Shown here: piece after piece, positions 52,825-61,155 of the stretch
Layout: each line of letters begins with the position of its first letter
Numbering within the stretch: position 1 is the first letter of the stretch
Origin: Chloroflexota bacterium
Lineage (GTDB): Bacteria > Chloroflexota > Anaerolineae > Aggregatilineales > Phototrophicaceae
DNA length: 64,000 nt
NCBI GenBank assembly: GCA_011525385.1
Contig: WTGF01000064.1
Span: 39,371 to 103,370, forward strand
Reading direction: 5' to 3'
Program-made: the position numbers and the translations under genes
Notes under the pieces: generated by a model
The model's input: the letters and a program-made list of their open reading frames with translations, nothing else
Database searches by the model: none
What the model was told of the DNA's origin: nothing

Positions 52825-54021
52825 ATGCGCGTGATTGTGCATACCGGCAAGGGCGGGGTAGGCAAAACCAGTATCTCGGCGGCGACTGCCTTGCGCTGCG
52901 CGGAAATGGGCTTGAAAACGATAGTAGTCAGCACCGATACAGCGCACAGCCTTGGCGACGCGCTTGACCGGCAGGTCGGTCCCGAACCGACCGAAATCGC
53001 GCCGAACCTCTGGGCGCAGGAACTCGATACACGCTATTCGATGCAGAAGTACTGGGGCAAGATCCAGGAATACCTGGGCGCCTTTTTCAATCGTGAGGGC
53101 ATCGCCAAAGTCAACGCCTCCGAGGTGACAATCATCCCCGGTTTGGAAGAAGGCGCGCAATTGCTCTGGATCAGCGAATACTTCCAGGCGAACGAATACG
53201 ATGTCCTGATCGTCGATGCCGCTCCTACCGCGGAAACGATCCGCCTGCTCAGCTTGCCCGATGTGACGCGCTGGTGGGTCGAACGGCTGATGCGTATCGC
53301 CCGCGGACTGGACAGTGTCATTCGACCGGTGCAAAAGCTGCTGACGCGCGCCAAGAAAAATGAGACCGGCATCGATATCGCCGAAAACGCCTGGGACCAA
53401 GTCCAACTGCTATTTGATACGCTGGACGGCGTGCGCGAATTGCTGACCGACCCCGAGCATTCCAGCATTCGGCTTGTCGTCAACCCGGAGCGCATGGTCA
53501 TCCGAGAGACGCAGCGCACCTACACCTATCTCAATCTCTACGACTACGCGACTGACGCTATCTTGGTCAACCGCGTTTTCCCGGACGAGATCAAAGATCC
53601 TTTTTTCGACGTCTGGAAGCAGCGGCAAGCCAGAAATATCGAATTTGTTGGCGAAGCCTTTGGCAGTTTGCCGGTATTAAAAGCGCCCCTGTTTGGCGAA
53701 GAGATGGGCGGCCTGGATATGTTGCGGCGGCTGGCGGATGAGTTGTATGGCGATCGTAATCCGGCCGAGCGCATGTTCGACGGCGTCGTGCATAAGCTGG
53801 TACAGCTCGACAGCGACTCCACCTGGATGCTGCGCGTGCCAGTGGGTTTTGCCAGCAAGGAACAGCTTGAACTCTATCGCGCGCGGGACGAACTCACGCT
53901 GAGCGTCGGTCCCTACCGGCGCAATATCGTGCTGCCCGACGAATTGCAGGACCTGGAAATCACCAGCGCCAAGTTCGAAAACCGCACCCTCAATATTCGC
54001 TTTGAGGAGCAAGCATCCTAA
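52825..54021 (+). CDS. ArsA/Get3-family ATPase
   Basis: The ATG at 52825 begins the P-loop domain (M-RVIVHTGKGGVGKTS, deviant Walker A at 8-15), giving 398 aa; the longer open frame upstream lacks a site. GAGGTGA lies before it. Switch I is around VVSTDTAHSLGDAL, switch II at DVLIVDAAPTAETIRLLSLP, and a nucleotide-base region is LVVNPERMVIRETQR. The cysteines used by arsenite pumps are missing, so a role in membrane or tail-anchored protein handling is likelier than arsenite transport. The C-terminal part, ending NIVLPDELQDLEITSAKFEN, resembles a small Hsp20-like cap seen in bacterial ArsA-like proteins. Confidence 0.88.
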   Translation: MRVIVHTGKGGVGKTSISAATALRCAEMGLKTIVVSTDTAHSLGDALDRQVGPEPTEIAPNLWAQELDTRYSMQKYWGKIQEYLGAFFNREGIAKVNASEVTIIPGLEEGAQLLWISEYFQANEYDVLIVDAAPTAETIRLLSLPDVTRWWVERLMRIARGLDSVIRPVQKLLTRAKKNETGIDIAENAWDQVQLLFDTLDGVRELLTDPEHSSIRLVVNPERMVIRETQRTYTYLNLYDYATDAILVNRVFPDEIKDPFFDVWKQRQARNIEFVGEAFGSLPVLKAPLFGEEMGGLDMLRRLADELYGDRNPAERMFDGVVHKLVQLDSDSTWMLRVPVGFASKEQLELYRARDELTLSVGPYRRNIVLPDELQDLEITSAKFENRTLNIRFEEQAS

Positions 54022-54111
54022 AACGGCCGCTCAAAGCTGCTAATGGCTTTTGACCCGGGAACCAACCCCTTTCCGCTGTCGCCGGGCCTAGATCCAAATG
54101 TAACGAAAACA

Positions 54112-54131
54112 CCTTGCTCGCGCGAGCAAGG
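54112..54131. terminator. Bidirectional terminator between ArsA-like gene and 54.2-kb gene
   Basis: A perfect 20-bp palindrome, CCTTGCTCGC/GCGAGCAAGG, lies between convergent genes. On the minus strand it is followed by TGTTTTCG, giving an intrinsic terminator for the minus-strand gene. Confidence 0.7.
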
Positions 54132-54194
54132 CATCTCATGGTTTAATCTGAAACCGGCGGAGGTAATCGCGCGTCCGAGGCCGGCGCTGGATGG

Positions 54195-54563
54195 TTAGTC
54201 GTCCAACTCGACTCTAATCTTGCCGCTTTCGCTGCCGGTGGCGTCTTCGTCGTCATCGTCGTCAGACAAATTGGCCGCCGCAGCCCGCTCTTGGTCTGCT
54301 TCCCGGCGTCCATCAGGGTCTTCCATTTCGCTGGCTTTCTTGATCTCGTCGATCGCTGCGTCGATCAGCACGCGGAAGCCGTTGGCGAATTCGTTGCCGG
54401 CGGCCTGCGTATGTTCTCGGAAACCGGGCGGCAACAACGATTCCATCGCCTTGCCAAATTCTTCCAGGCCGCGCCGTTGATGAAATATGAATTGTTCGAG
54501 CGGCGTCTTGGCGCCCTCGCCTTCTACCGGGTCTTCCGGCATGGGATTCATGTCTTCGCTCAT
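54195..54563 (-). CDS. Acidic helical protein, function unknown
   Basis: The start is taken at ATG 54563, behind GAGGAGCGACGTG; an in-frame ATG at 54602 exists without such a site. The 122-aa product has an Asp/Glu-rich start, a helical middle (LEQFIFHQRRGLEEFGKAME, then NEFANGFRVLIDAAIDEIKK) and a very acidic end (NLSDDDDDEDATGSE). It looks soluble and partly disordered. No family recognised. It lies 105 nt after the ccm-cluster gene that ends at 54669. Confidence 0.6.
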   Translation of the reverse strand: MSEDMNPMPEDPVEGEGAKTPLEQFIFHQRRGLEEFGKAMESLLPPGFREHTQAAGNEFANGFRVLIDAAIDEIKKASEMEDPDGRREADQERAAAANLSDDDDDEDATGSESGKIRVELDD

Positions 54564-54668
54564 CACGTCGCTCCTCAACAGGGAATCATCATTACTATAC
54601 AATACGCAAGTCCCCGACGGTAGTTGCGAACGTCATAGTCAATAATTTTGTGACATGCTGAACTGGCT

Positions 54669-55535
54669 TTAGTTGTCCGTTTGATTCAAGGATTCGATCA
54701 ACTCCAAATCCTTCTGGATATTGCGCGAGCGCCAGAAGAAACTGAGGATCAACAGGGCCAGTATGGCGAAGCTCGCTGTCAACGCCAGGGCCAGATAAGC
54801 GGAATTGTCCGGCGTGACAAAGAAGCCCAAAACGGTCCTGTTGTAGGCGTCGGCAAGGTTCGGCAAGTTCTCTGTATCACCTTCTCCAAGCGCCAGATAG
54901 CTATCATTGCCGAAGACCATGCCCATTGCGAAGAAGCCGTCGCCGACAACCCCCGTCCACTCCCCGCTCGGCAGCGAAAGGGCGGTCGTCTCGACCAAGT
55001 CGGTGGCGTTATTCGACGTCAGCAGGCTCAATGCCAGGTCAATCTCGGTCCCCGCATCTGCCCTCGCGTCGCCGCTTTGCGCGATCGTCAACATCAGAAT
55101 CCGAGCCTCAGGATCGCTTTCCACAAAGCTGATGACCACGGATTGCGATCCCGCGCGCCGCGCCATGACCGATGCGCTGGCAACCGCATCGGGCTCGTAT
55201 ACCAATACGTTCCAGGTGCCATCCGCGAGATTCACCTTGTCCTGATAGATCGGCTCCCCGAGCTCAATGCCGAAAGTTCGTCTCAGGTCAGACCCCGCTG
55301 CCGCGACCGGCTCGCCAATTTCAACCAGCGCGCTGCGAATGGTCGCATGGGCTTCCGCATCGTGAAACTGAACAAAGTCGTCGCCACTCTGGTTCTCCCA
55401 GCCTTCCAGGAGCGGCGCGTTGAAAGCCGATGACTGGATATATGGCATGGTGTCTTGATCGTCCTCGGCAAGGACGACGCTGGCGAATATGAGTATCGAT
55501 ATTAGAGAGACAAGCCTTAAAAGTGATCGCATCAT
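54669..55535 (-). CDS. Membrane-anchored protein at the end of the ccm operon
   Basis: The 288-aa product begins with a signal peptide (MRSLLRLVSLISILIFASVVLA). A large extracytoplasmic beta-rich domain follows, then a single C-terminal membrane segment (about 243-266, LALALTASFAILALLILSFF) and a short charged tail WRSRNIQKDLELIESLNQTDN. It starts three bases after ccmC. The membrane segment plus short cytoplasmic tail resembles the place of CcmD next to CcmC, but the external domain is far larger. I do not recognise the external domain. Confidence 0.65.
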   Translation of the reverse strand: MMRSLLRLVSLISILIFASVVLAEDDQDTMPYIQSSAFNAPLLEGWENQSGDDFVQFHDAEAHATIRSALVEIGEPVAAAGSDLRRTFGIELGEPIYQDKVNLADGTWNVLVYEPDAVASASVMARRAGSQSVVISFVESDPEARILMLTIAQSGDARADAGTEIDLALSLLTSNNATDLVETTALSLPSGEWTGVVGDGFFAMGMVFGNDSYLALGEGDTENLPNLADAYNRTVLGFFVTPDNSAYLALALTASFAILALLILSFFWRSRNIQKDLELIESLNQTDN

Positions 55536-55538
55536 GTT

Positions 55539-56291
55539 CTACTCGGTCAGTATCCGCATCTTGAGACGATTGACCGCTTCCAGCCGACGCTCGATGCGAC
55601 TGCGGTGCCAGATCAAGGTAATAGGCATCAGTGTCAGCCAAAGCAGCATACTGGGAACCAGCGCCATCACGACGCCGCTGGTGGCTTCAAAGCTGCCCTG
55701 CGCGTTCTGGGGGCTGGCGCCGACGATAACCGGATGTATCGTTTCCGGCACGACGCGGATGATGAACAATGTGACCAATACGCTTGTGAAGGCGAAGATC
55801 CCGTACACCGACATGAACGTCCGCTTGCGGGTTTCATCTTCAATGCCGGCGCGCAGCATCAAGTAGGCCGCGTAGGTCAGCGCCATGATGGCGGCCGAGG
55901 TCAGGCGCGGATCCCAGGTCCACCAGGTATTCCAGATCGGGCGGGCCCAGATGGCGCCTGTCGCCAGATTGATCAGCGCGAAAGCCAAGCCCACTTCCAC
56001 ACCGGCCAGCGCGACCCGGTCCCATCCCTCGCTCTTGCGCCACAGGTACAGGATGCCCCCGACGACCGTCAAGCCGAAAGCGCTGAAGGCGCCAAAAAAC
56101 GACGGCATGTGAATGTAAAAGATGCGCTGTATCTCTCCTTGTTGGATATCCGTGCCAGCGACAAAAAGACCGAGTACCAGCGTGAAGCAGAATCCGACAA
56201 GGGTGAGGATCGTCAGAAGCTGCAGCGCGCGTGGCATGGGCGTCGCTTCGACAGTCTGGCGGGCAGATAGAAGCTTCGTTTTCGCTGTCAT
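55539..56291 (-). CDS. ccmC: Heme exporter/handling protein CcmC
   Basis: Six-membrane-segment member of the heme-handling superfamily, 250 aa. The tryptophan-rich periplasmic signature is WNTWWTWDPRLTSAAIMALT, and conserved histidines flank it: HMPSFFGAFSAFGLTV and HPVIVGASPQNAQG. CcmC presents heme to CcmE. It follows ccmB after 79 nt and the downstream membrane protein after three. Confidence 0.94.
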   Translation of the reverse strand: MTAKTKLLSARQTVEATPMPRALQLLTILTLVGFCFTLVLGLFVAGTDIQQGEIQRIFYIHMPSFFGAFSAFGLTVVGGILYLWRKSEGWDRVALAGVEVGLAFALINLATGAIWARPIWNTWWTWDPRLTSAAIMALTYAAYLMLRAGIEDETRKRTFMSVYGIFAFTSVLVTLFIIRVVPETIHPVIVGASPQNAQGSFEATSGVVMALVPSMLLWLTLMPITLIWHRSRIERRLEAVNRLKMRILTE

Positions 56292-56370
56292 TCTCGGTAG
56301 CTCCCTTGGGGTCTCATTCTAACATGCGACGAAGGGCGGCAATAGCGCCCGGCTTGCCGACGCAGGCAGT

Positions 56371-57048
56371 TCATTCTTCCAGCACGAATCCGGACAAGAG
56401 CCAGCACAGCGCCAGATAGATGACGGTGACGGCGGCGAGCAATTGCAGCCACACCAGCCATTCGCGCGTGGGACTGTCATTGAGTAAATTCGTGCTCGCG
56501 CGCACGGCGGTCAGCAGCAGCGGCAGCGCCACCGGCAGCATCGCTATCGGCAACATGGCCTCGCGCGAGCGCGTATGCAGCGTCATCATCGCCAGCAAGG
56601 TGCCGATGCTTGAAAAACCAAAGACCCCCACCACAGTCGTGACGATCAACCAGCCCCTAAGCAAATTACTGTTATAGATCACCGTCATCAGCGGCAGTAT
56701 CACTAGGGCGACGATCAAGGTGAATAAATAGTTGCTGAGCAGCTTGCCAAGGAAAATCGCCGGACGCGAAACCGGCGCCAGGAGCATGGCATCCAGGTTG
56801 CCCTGGTCGCCCTCTTGCGCCAGGCTACGATTGAAACCCAGCAAGCTGGCGAAGACGAGCGTAACCCAAAGCACGCCGCTGATCGCTTCTTCCCGCGCCA
56901 CCCGGTCCAGTTCCAGCGCAAAGCTGAAAACCAAAATGCACAAAAACGCGAATATGGCCATCACGCTCAATAATTCGCGCGAGCGGATTTCCGCGCGCAA
57001 GTCCTTGCTGACAATGGCCAGCACAGCGGTCCGGAAAGGCGTCTTCAT
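56371..57048 (-). CDS. ccmB: Heme exporter ABC permease CcmB
   Basis: The ATG at 57048 overlaps the ccmA stop in ATGA, giving 225 aa. Six hydrophobic segments are visible. The start AVLAIVSKDLRAEIRSRELL and the EGDQGNLDAMLLAPVSRPAIF loop, which couples to the ATPase, are typical of CcmB. With CcmA it forms the transporter that releases holo-CcmE. Confidence 0.93.
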   Translation of the reverse strand: MKTPFRTAVLAIVSKDLRAEIRSRELLSVMAIFAFLCILVFSFALELDRVAREEAISGVLWVTLVFASLLGFNRSLAQEGDQGNLDAMLLAPVSRPAIFLGKLLSNYLFTLIVALVILPLMTVIYNSNLLRGWLIVTTVVGVFGFSSIGTLLAMMTLHTRSREAMLPIAMLPVALPLLLTAVRASTNLLNDSPTREWLVWLQLLAAVTVIYLALCWLLSGFVLEE

Positions 57049-57779
57049 GCCACCGTCGCGCCGCCGCAAAGGCCAGCATACAGTTCGCCCAAACTGGCGG
57101 CGCTCATCCTCGCGATATTCCCGTCAAAGGCGATCTGCCCCCGCGATAAAATCAGCGCGCGACCAGCCAGGGTCGGCGCGCGTCCCAGTTGATGCGTCGT
57201 CATGATCAGCGTGCGTTCTTCCCGTTGCGCCGACATGACCAGGCCCTCCAGCCTTTCCGCGGCGGATTGGTCAAGGCCGGTAAATGGTTCGTCCAGAAGC
57301 AAGATCTCGGGCTGATGCAGCAGGGCGCGGGCGATGCTCAAGCGCTGCTGCATCCCGCGCGAGAAATCGCGCGCTAGGCTGTCCGCCCGTTTCGCCAAAC
57401 CGACCTGGTCCAGAATAACCCGGATGCGTTCAGCGCGTTCGTCCTTGGCCATGCCGTATAGTTTGCCGAAGAAGTCAAGATTCTCCCGCGCGCTCAAGTT
57501 GCCGTAGAGCAGGGATTGATGACTGACCAGCCCAATCTGTCGGCGTACTTCCATCGCTTCCTTTGGCATCTGCCAGCCGCCGATGCGTATGAGGCCGGCT
57601 GTCGGCTTGCTCAAACCGGCCAGCAGGCGCAGCAGCGTCGACTTGCCGCCTCCGTTCTGCCCCAACAGCACGATCGTCTCTCCGCGCGCCACGCCGAAGT
57701 TCACTGAACGCAGAACCGGGAGCAGGCCAAAAGTCTTGCTCAGATTCTCGACCTCGATTATGGGAGTTTTTTCGTCCAT
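57045..57779 (-). CDS. ccmA: Heme exporter ABC ATPase CcmA
   Basis: A 244-aa ABC ATPase; ATG 57779 overlaps the TGA of the cytochrome gene by one base. Walker A is LLGQNGGGKSTLLRLLAGL, the signature is FSRGMQQRLSIARALL, Walker B is PEILLLDEPFTGLD, and the switch His is in TTHQLGRA. The C-terminus overlaps ccmB by four bases. ATP use drives release of heme-loaded CcmE. Confidence 0.95.
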   Translation of the reverse strand: MDEKTPIIEVENLSKTFGLLPVLRSVNFGVARGETIVLLGQNGGGKSTLLRLLAGLSKPTAGLIRIGGWQMPKEAMEVRRQIGLVSHQSLLYGNLSARENLDFFGKLYGMAKDERAERIRVILDQVGLAKRADSLARDFSRGMQQRLSIARALLHQPEILLLDEPFTGLDQSAAERLEGLVMSAQREERTLIMTTHQLGRAPTLAGRALILSRGQIAFDGNIARMSAASLGELYAGLCGGATVA

Positions 57780-59530
57780 CACGCGTCCCGCTGCTGGCTC
57801 ATCAGTTCAGCCAGCCTGGCCTTAAGCTGGCGTCGGCGATGATGATAGAGGTCGTGATTGATCTGGCCCCGGTCATGCTCGTCGTCCAATTGCGCGATTT
57901 GCTTCGCCAAGTTGTCAATCGACCCCGACTGATCCGGCGCTCGCCGCCGCCACAGGACAATTCCGCCCAGCAGGGCGACTGCGGCGGCGATGAGCGTCAA
58001 AAGCGCCGCTAGCAGGCTTTCGCCGGTCAGCACACCGGAATCGTCGCTGCTCGTCGCGAAGGGATCCCCGGCGATCTCAAAGCGCAGCCGCGGATCGCGA
58101 TCCTGATTGAGCCTACCCGCATATACTTTGACATTGTCCGATCCGCCGCCTTCAGGCGTCTCATGAAGTTCGGCGCTTTCTATGGTCAGGGTCTTCGGCA
58201 GCACGACGGTGATATCGCCTTCGACCCGGTTGTTGAAGGCTTGTTCGAAATCCAGGCCTTCGATGTAAGGCAAAAAGTACTCGACGATGATTTCGTGCGC
58301 GTCCCCAGGCGCGACAGGCAGCGTATCAATCAGTAAAGCGGGCAGCGAATCGGGCAGGCCTTCCAGATCCTCAATCAGCACGTAGCGACCGCCCGCGTCG
58401 TCGCTCATGATCTTTGCGCCAAGCGGAAACTGAAGCAGCAGACTCGCTTCCCGTCCGTCGTCAAAGCCGCGGCCGCTGGTGAAGATGCGGTCCGAATCAT
58501 TGCGATAGCGGATAATCTGCGTGATGTGCAAGCCGGCCCCGTGAGGATTCAGCTGAACCGGATTCAAGAATAGATCAACCGCCGCCACGCTGATAACGGC
58601 CGGGTCGTTGGTCAGGTCAAAGATTGTAATTGTCTGCTCGTACTCGCCTGCTGGCAGCAAACGGCTGAAAATACGCCCGTCGTAAATCACGCCGATGACA
58701 TATGAGATATCGGCACTCAGCGGAATATCCGCAAAGACAAAGTTGCCAGCGGCGTCTATCGATGCCTCCGCTAGGCTGAATCCGATCTCCGGGTTGCCGA
58801 ATTGCAGCTGCGCTATGGTATCTGGCGGTACGATCCCGCCACCGCTGCCATGTTGGACGCGTCCGCTGATCTTGCCGACAGGGAGCGCGCCTTCGACATT
58901 CTCGGCTGGTTGGCCTGCGCCGCGCAAGGTCACCGTCCGCAGATGGGCGACGACAGCGGCAATTTCTTCCGATTCAAGCGCGTCGGCGAAGCTTTCCCGG
59001 TTCAGCGCCCCGCCATAGTCTTCGTCGCTGTACCGGGGCGGAATCGCGGCGGGTAATTCGCAATCCCCGCAGCGTTCCGTCCATAAATGCGCTCCCGTCG
59101 CCAGCAGTTCAGCATCATATGCGAGCGCATAAGAATACATCGTTACATCCCAGCGTTCCCCTTCGCTCAAGGCATTTTGCCAGGGCGGCATCAGGTTCTC
59201 GATATTGCCTTCGCTGATAATCGTGAACCAGTCCAGCGGCGACTTGGCCCTGGTCAAGGCCAGGTCCGTCATGTCCAGCGGCGCGCTGACGCTGCCCGCC
59301 AAAACCAGCTCACCTTGGCCATCGCCGCTGATGCCGTGGCAGTCCACGCAGTTGTCGGCGAAGATCTGCTGCCCTCGGGCGATGTCCGGCCGCCAATTCT
59401 CGGAAATTGCCGCGCTGCCCGCTGCTGGCGGCGGAGCGAAGGTCGCAACGATGTCCGGCTCGCCGCCCAAGCCGCGGCAGGCGCAGAGCAATGCCAGCAA
59501 GATCAGGCAGAGCGACGTCAGGCGCGGCAT
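57779..59530 (-). CDS. Lipoprotein cytochrome c with a degenerate second heme site
   Basis: The 583-aa protein begins with a lipoprotein-type signal (LILLALLCAC; Cys18). The first heme site is C61VDCH65, with M114 in ENLMPPWQNA as a likely sixth ligand. A second cytochrome-like module follows, but its motif is C154GDCE158, lacking the heme-binding His. The middle (about 200-510) is extracytoplasmic beta-rich sequence. A C-terminal membrane segment (about 519-541, LLAALLTLIAAAVALLGGI) and a basic cytoplasmic tail, ending ARLAELMSQQRDA, follow. It lies inside the ccm operon between the CcmI-like gene and ccmA, so its role may be tied to maturation. No oxidase partner is present. Confidence 0.8.
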   Translation of the reverse strand: MPRLTSLCLILLALLCACRGLGGEPDIVATFAPPPAAGSAAISENWRPDIARGQQIFADNCVDCHGISGDGQGELVLAGSVSAPLDMTDLALTRAKSPLDWFTIISEGNIENLMPPWQNALSEGERWDVTMYSYALAYDAELLATGAHLWTERCGDCELPAAIPPRYSDEDYGGALNRESFADALESEEIAAVVAHLRTVTLRGAGQPAENVEGALPVGKISGRVQHGSGGGIVPPDTIAQLQFGNPEIGFSLAEASIDAAGNFVFADIPLSADISYVIGVIYDGRIFSRLLPAGEYEQTITIFDLTNDPAVISVAAVDLFLNPVQLNPHGAGLHITQIIRYRNDSDRIFTSGRGFDDGREASLLLQFPLGAKIMSDDAGGRYVLIEDLEGLPDSLPALLIDTLPVAPGDAHEIIVEYFLPYIEGLDFEQAFNNRVEGDITVVLPKTLTIESAELHETPEGGGSDNVKVYAGRLNQDRDPRLRFEIAGDPFATSSDDSGVLTGESLLAALLTLIAAAVALLGGIVLWRRRAPDQSGSIDNLAKQIAQLDDEHDRGQINHDLYHHRRRQLKARLAELMSQQRDA

Positions 59531-59532
59531 CT

Positions 59533-59958
59533 CTAGTTTGCCTCACGGGGAGACGGGTCATGAATCACCGCCTCCGCGCCTTCGCGATAAGCCGAAATCG
59601 CCGCCTCGATAGCCTCGTCGATCTTGCCCGCCTCTGCGTCGCTGCCGGTTACGAGGCTTTGTCGCGCGTCCAGGCCGTCGCGAACGCGCAACAGGCGAAT
59701 GCCGCGATGCGCCCAGACCTCGCGCTCGTCGCGATAGTCGGCTTCGTCGATCTTGCCGGTGGCATAATCCTCGTCGAGATCGCGAATATTGGTCAATACA
59801 CGTTCGTAGTAAACCCCGACGTGGTCCCGTTGGACTTGCAACTGCAGGTCGTCTTTCTCTGATGTCTTGCGCGGTCGTAAAAATGGATGCGCCACCACTA
59901 AAATCGCGATCAAAAACAAAGCAAGTGATATGATCAGTCCCAGGATGCTCATCTTCAA
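59533..59958 (-). CDS. CcmI-like membrane protein
   Basis: A 141-aa protein with one N-terminal membrane segment (about 4-24, SILGLIISLALFLIAILVVA). A cytoplasmic helical part has LTNIRDLDEDYATGKIDEAD, the characteristic segment of CcmI N-termini, but there is no TPR domain. It may be a truncated or minimal CcmI that holds the apocytochrome near the ligation complex. Its ATG overlaps the preceding gene's stop by four bases (ATGA). Confidence 0.72.
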   Translation of the reverse strand: MKMSILGLIISLALFLIAILVVAHPFLRPRKTSEKDDLQLQVQRDHVGVYYERVLTNIRDLDEDYATGKIDEADYRDEREVWAHRGIRLLRVRDGLDARQSLVTGSDAEAGKIDEAIEAAISAYREGAEAVIHDPSPREAN

Positions 59959-60530
59959 CTCGCCAGCAGCTCGCGAATGCTGCGACTCATGTCGTCGTAG
60001 TTTAGCGCGCCCAATACAAAGCGCCGAATCTCCCCTGTTCTGTCGATGAGAAAACTTTCAGGCGGCGCCTCAACGTGATACAGCTCCGCGATGAACTGCC
60101 CCGTGTCCTCGCCATTTGGATAGCTGAGGCCGAACTCAGCGATGAAATCCAGCGCCTTTTCCCGTGAACTCTCCAAAATATTAATCCCGATTATCGTCAA
60201 ACCCGCTTCGCTGAAATCGCTGTGAAGCGCTTGCAAATCCGGCGCTTCGTCTCGGCAGGGCGGGCACCAGCTCGCCCAAAAGTTGAGCAATATCACCTGT
60301 CCGGCCAACTCCGACAGCCGCAGTTCGCCGCCGTCAAACAATTTCAAATGGAAATCCGGGGCCGAGCCGTCGGTCGGCCGCGTGGCGTTTTGTCGCGCCA
60401 ATTGCAGCGCCAATGCGAGCGCCAAAGCCAGGAAACCCGCCAACAATACGACTGTGCCCCAACTGAGCCGACGCTCATGGGGACGCCGAGTCTCGGAAGC
60501 GAGGAATTCCAATTGCTCAAATTTGCTCAT
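59955..60530 (-). CDS. ResA/CcmG-type membrane thioredoxin
   Basis: A 191-aa protein with one membrane segment (about 25-46) and a thioredoxin domain whose active site is WASWCPPCRDE (Cys89, Cys92). The cis-Pro loop is near EAPPESFLIDRTGEIRR. It keeps apocytochrome CxxCH thiols reduced. It starts eight bases after ccmH and overlaps the CcmI-like gene by four. Confidence 0.9.
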   Translation of the reverse strand: MSKFEQLEFLASETRRPHERRLSWGTVVLLAGFLALALALALQLARQNATRPTDGSAPDFHLKLFDGGELRLSELAGQVILLNFWASWCPPCRDEAPDLQALHSDFSEAGLTIIGINILESSREKALDFIAEFGLSYPNGEDTGQFIAELYHVEAPPESFLIDRTGEIRRFVLGALNYDDMSRSIRELLAS

Positions 60531-60538
60531 CGTGCGCT

Positions 60539-61006
60539 CTATCGCCGCGCCGCCAGATCTTCTTCCAGTCGCTGCCGATAGACGTCGTCCGCGACCGTCG
60601 CGCTCAAATCGATCTCGTCGCCGATGCTCAAGCGCCGGTGCGCGCCAAAGCGGGAAAACGTATAAGCGCCAAGCGCAATCGCCAGAAAAAGCGCCAGGAT
60701 CGGCGTCAAGACAGTCAGCCCCCGCAACACCGGGTCCTGTGGAATGCCGACCACCTGGTCGCCGAAGCGCCCCACAAAACTGTCGATCACCGCAGCTTCA
60801 TCCTTGCCTTCCCCCAATTGCAGCCGGATTTCTTCTTTCCACTCGATGCAGGCCCGTGTCTGACACTCGTCCAGCGGTATGTTCTCGCAGACCGGACAAT
60901 ACATCTTTTCCGCGACCGCGTTCACCGCGTTGTCGGAAATCACCCCGTCCTGTGCCCCCGTAGCCAGTACTGCCAACAGCAACCATGCAATAAGATAGCA
61001 TCTCAC
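60539..61006 (-). CDS. ccmH: CcmH-family apocytochrome c thiol-handling protein
   Basis: I used the GTG at 61006 (M-RCYLIAWLLLAVLATGAQDG, a signal or anchor), giving 155 aa. The frame is open upstream but that part is the translation of an intergenic repeat. The redox motif is C37-P-V-C40 in KMYCPVCENIPLDECQTRAC, with further cysteines at 48 and 53. The RFGDQVVGIPQDPVLRGLTV segment and a C-terminal membrane segment complete the fold. It receives the reduced thiols of the apocytochrome. Confidence 0.88.
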   Translation of the reverse strand: MRCYLIAWLLLAVLATGAQDGVISDNAVNAVAEKMYCPVCENIPLDECQTRACIEWKEEIRLQLGEGKDEAAVIDSFVGRFGDQVVGIPQDPVLRGLTVLTPILALFLAIALGAYTFSRFGAHRRLSIGDEIDLSATVADDVYRQRLEEDLAARR

Positions 61007-61090
61007 CGTTACTCGGGCTGGTTCCTGCAAAAGCTCGAAACTGCTAATCGCGCGAAGACCCAAGCGTCTTTCGGTCTTCGAATTAAGCGC

Positions 61091-61129
61091 TCCCCCTCTC
61101 CATTGCACCCAATGAAATGGGGAGGGGGT
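61091..61129. repeat. C/G-rich hairpin repeat between ccmF and ccmH
   Basis: CTCCCCCTCTCCATT (61091-61105) pairs imperfectly with AATGAAATGGGGAGGGGG (61112-61129), followed by more G-rich sequence to 61141. It looks like an intergenic repeat of the same broad type as the inside of the MITE-like element at 51941. Confidence 0.55.
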
Positions 61130-61155
61130 CGGGGAGAGGGTTGGGCCATACATCA

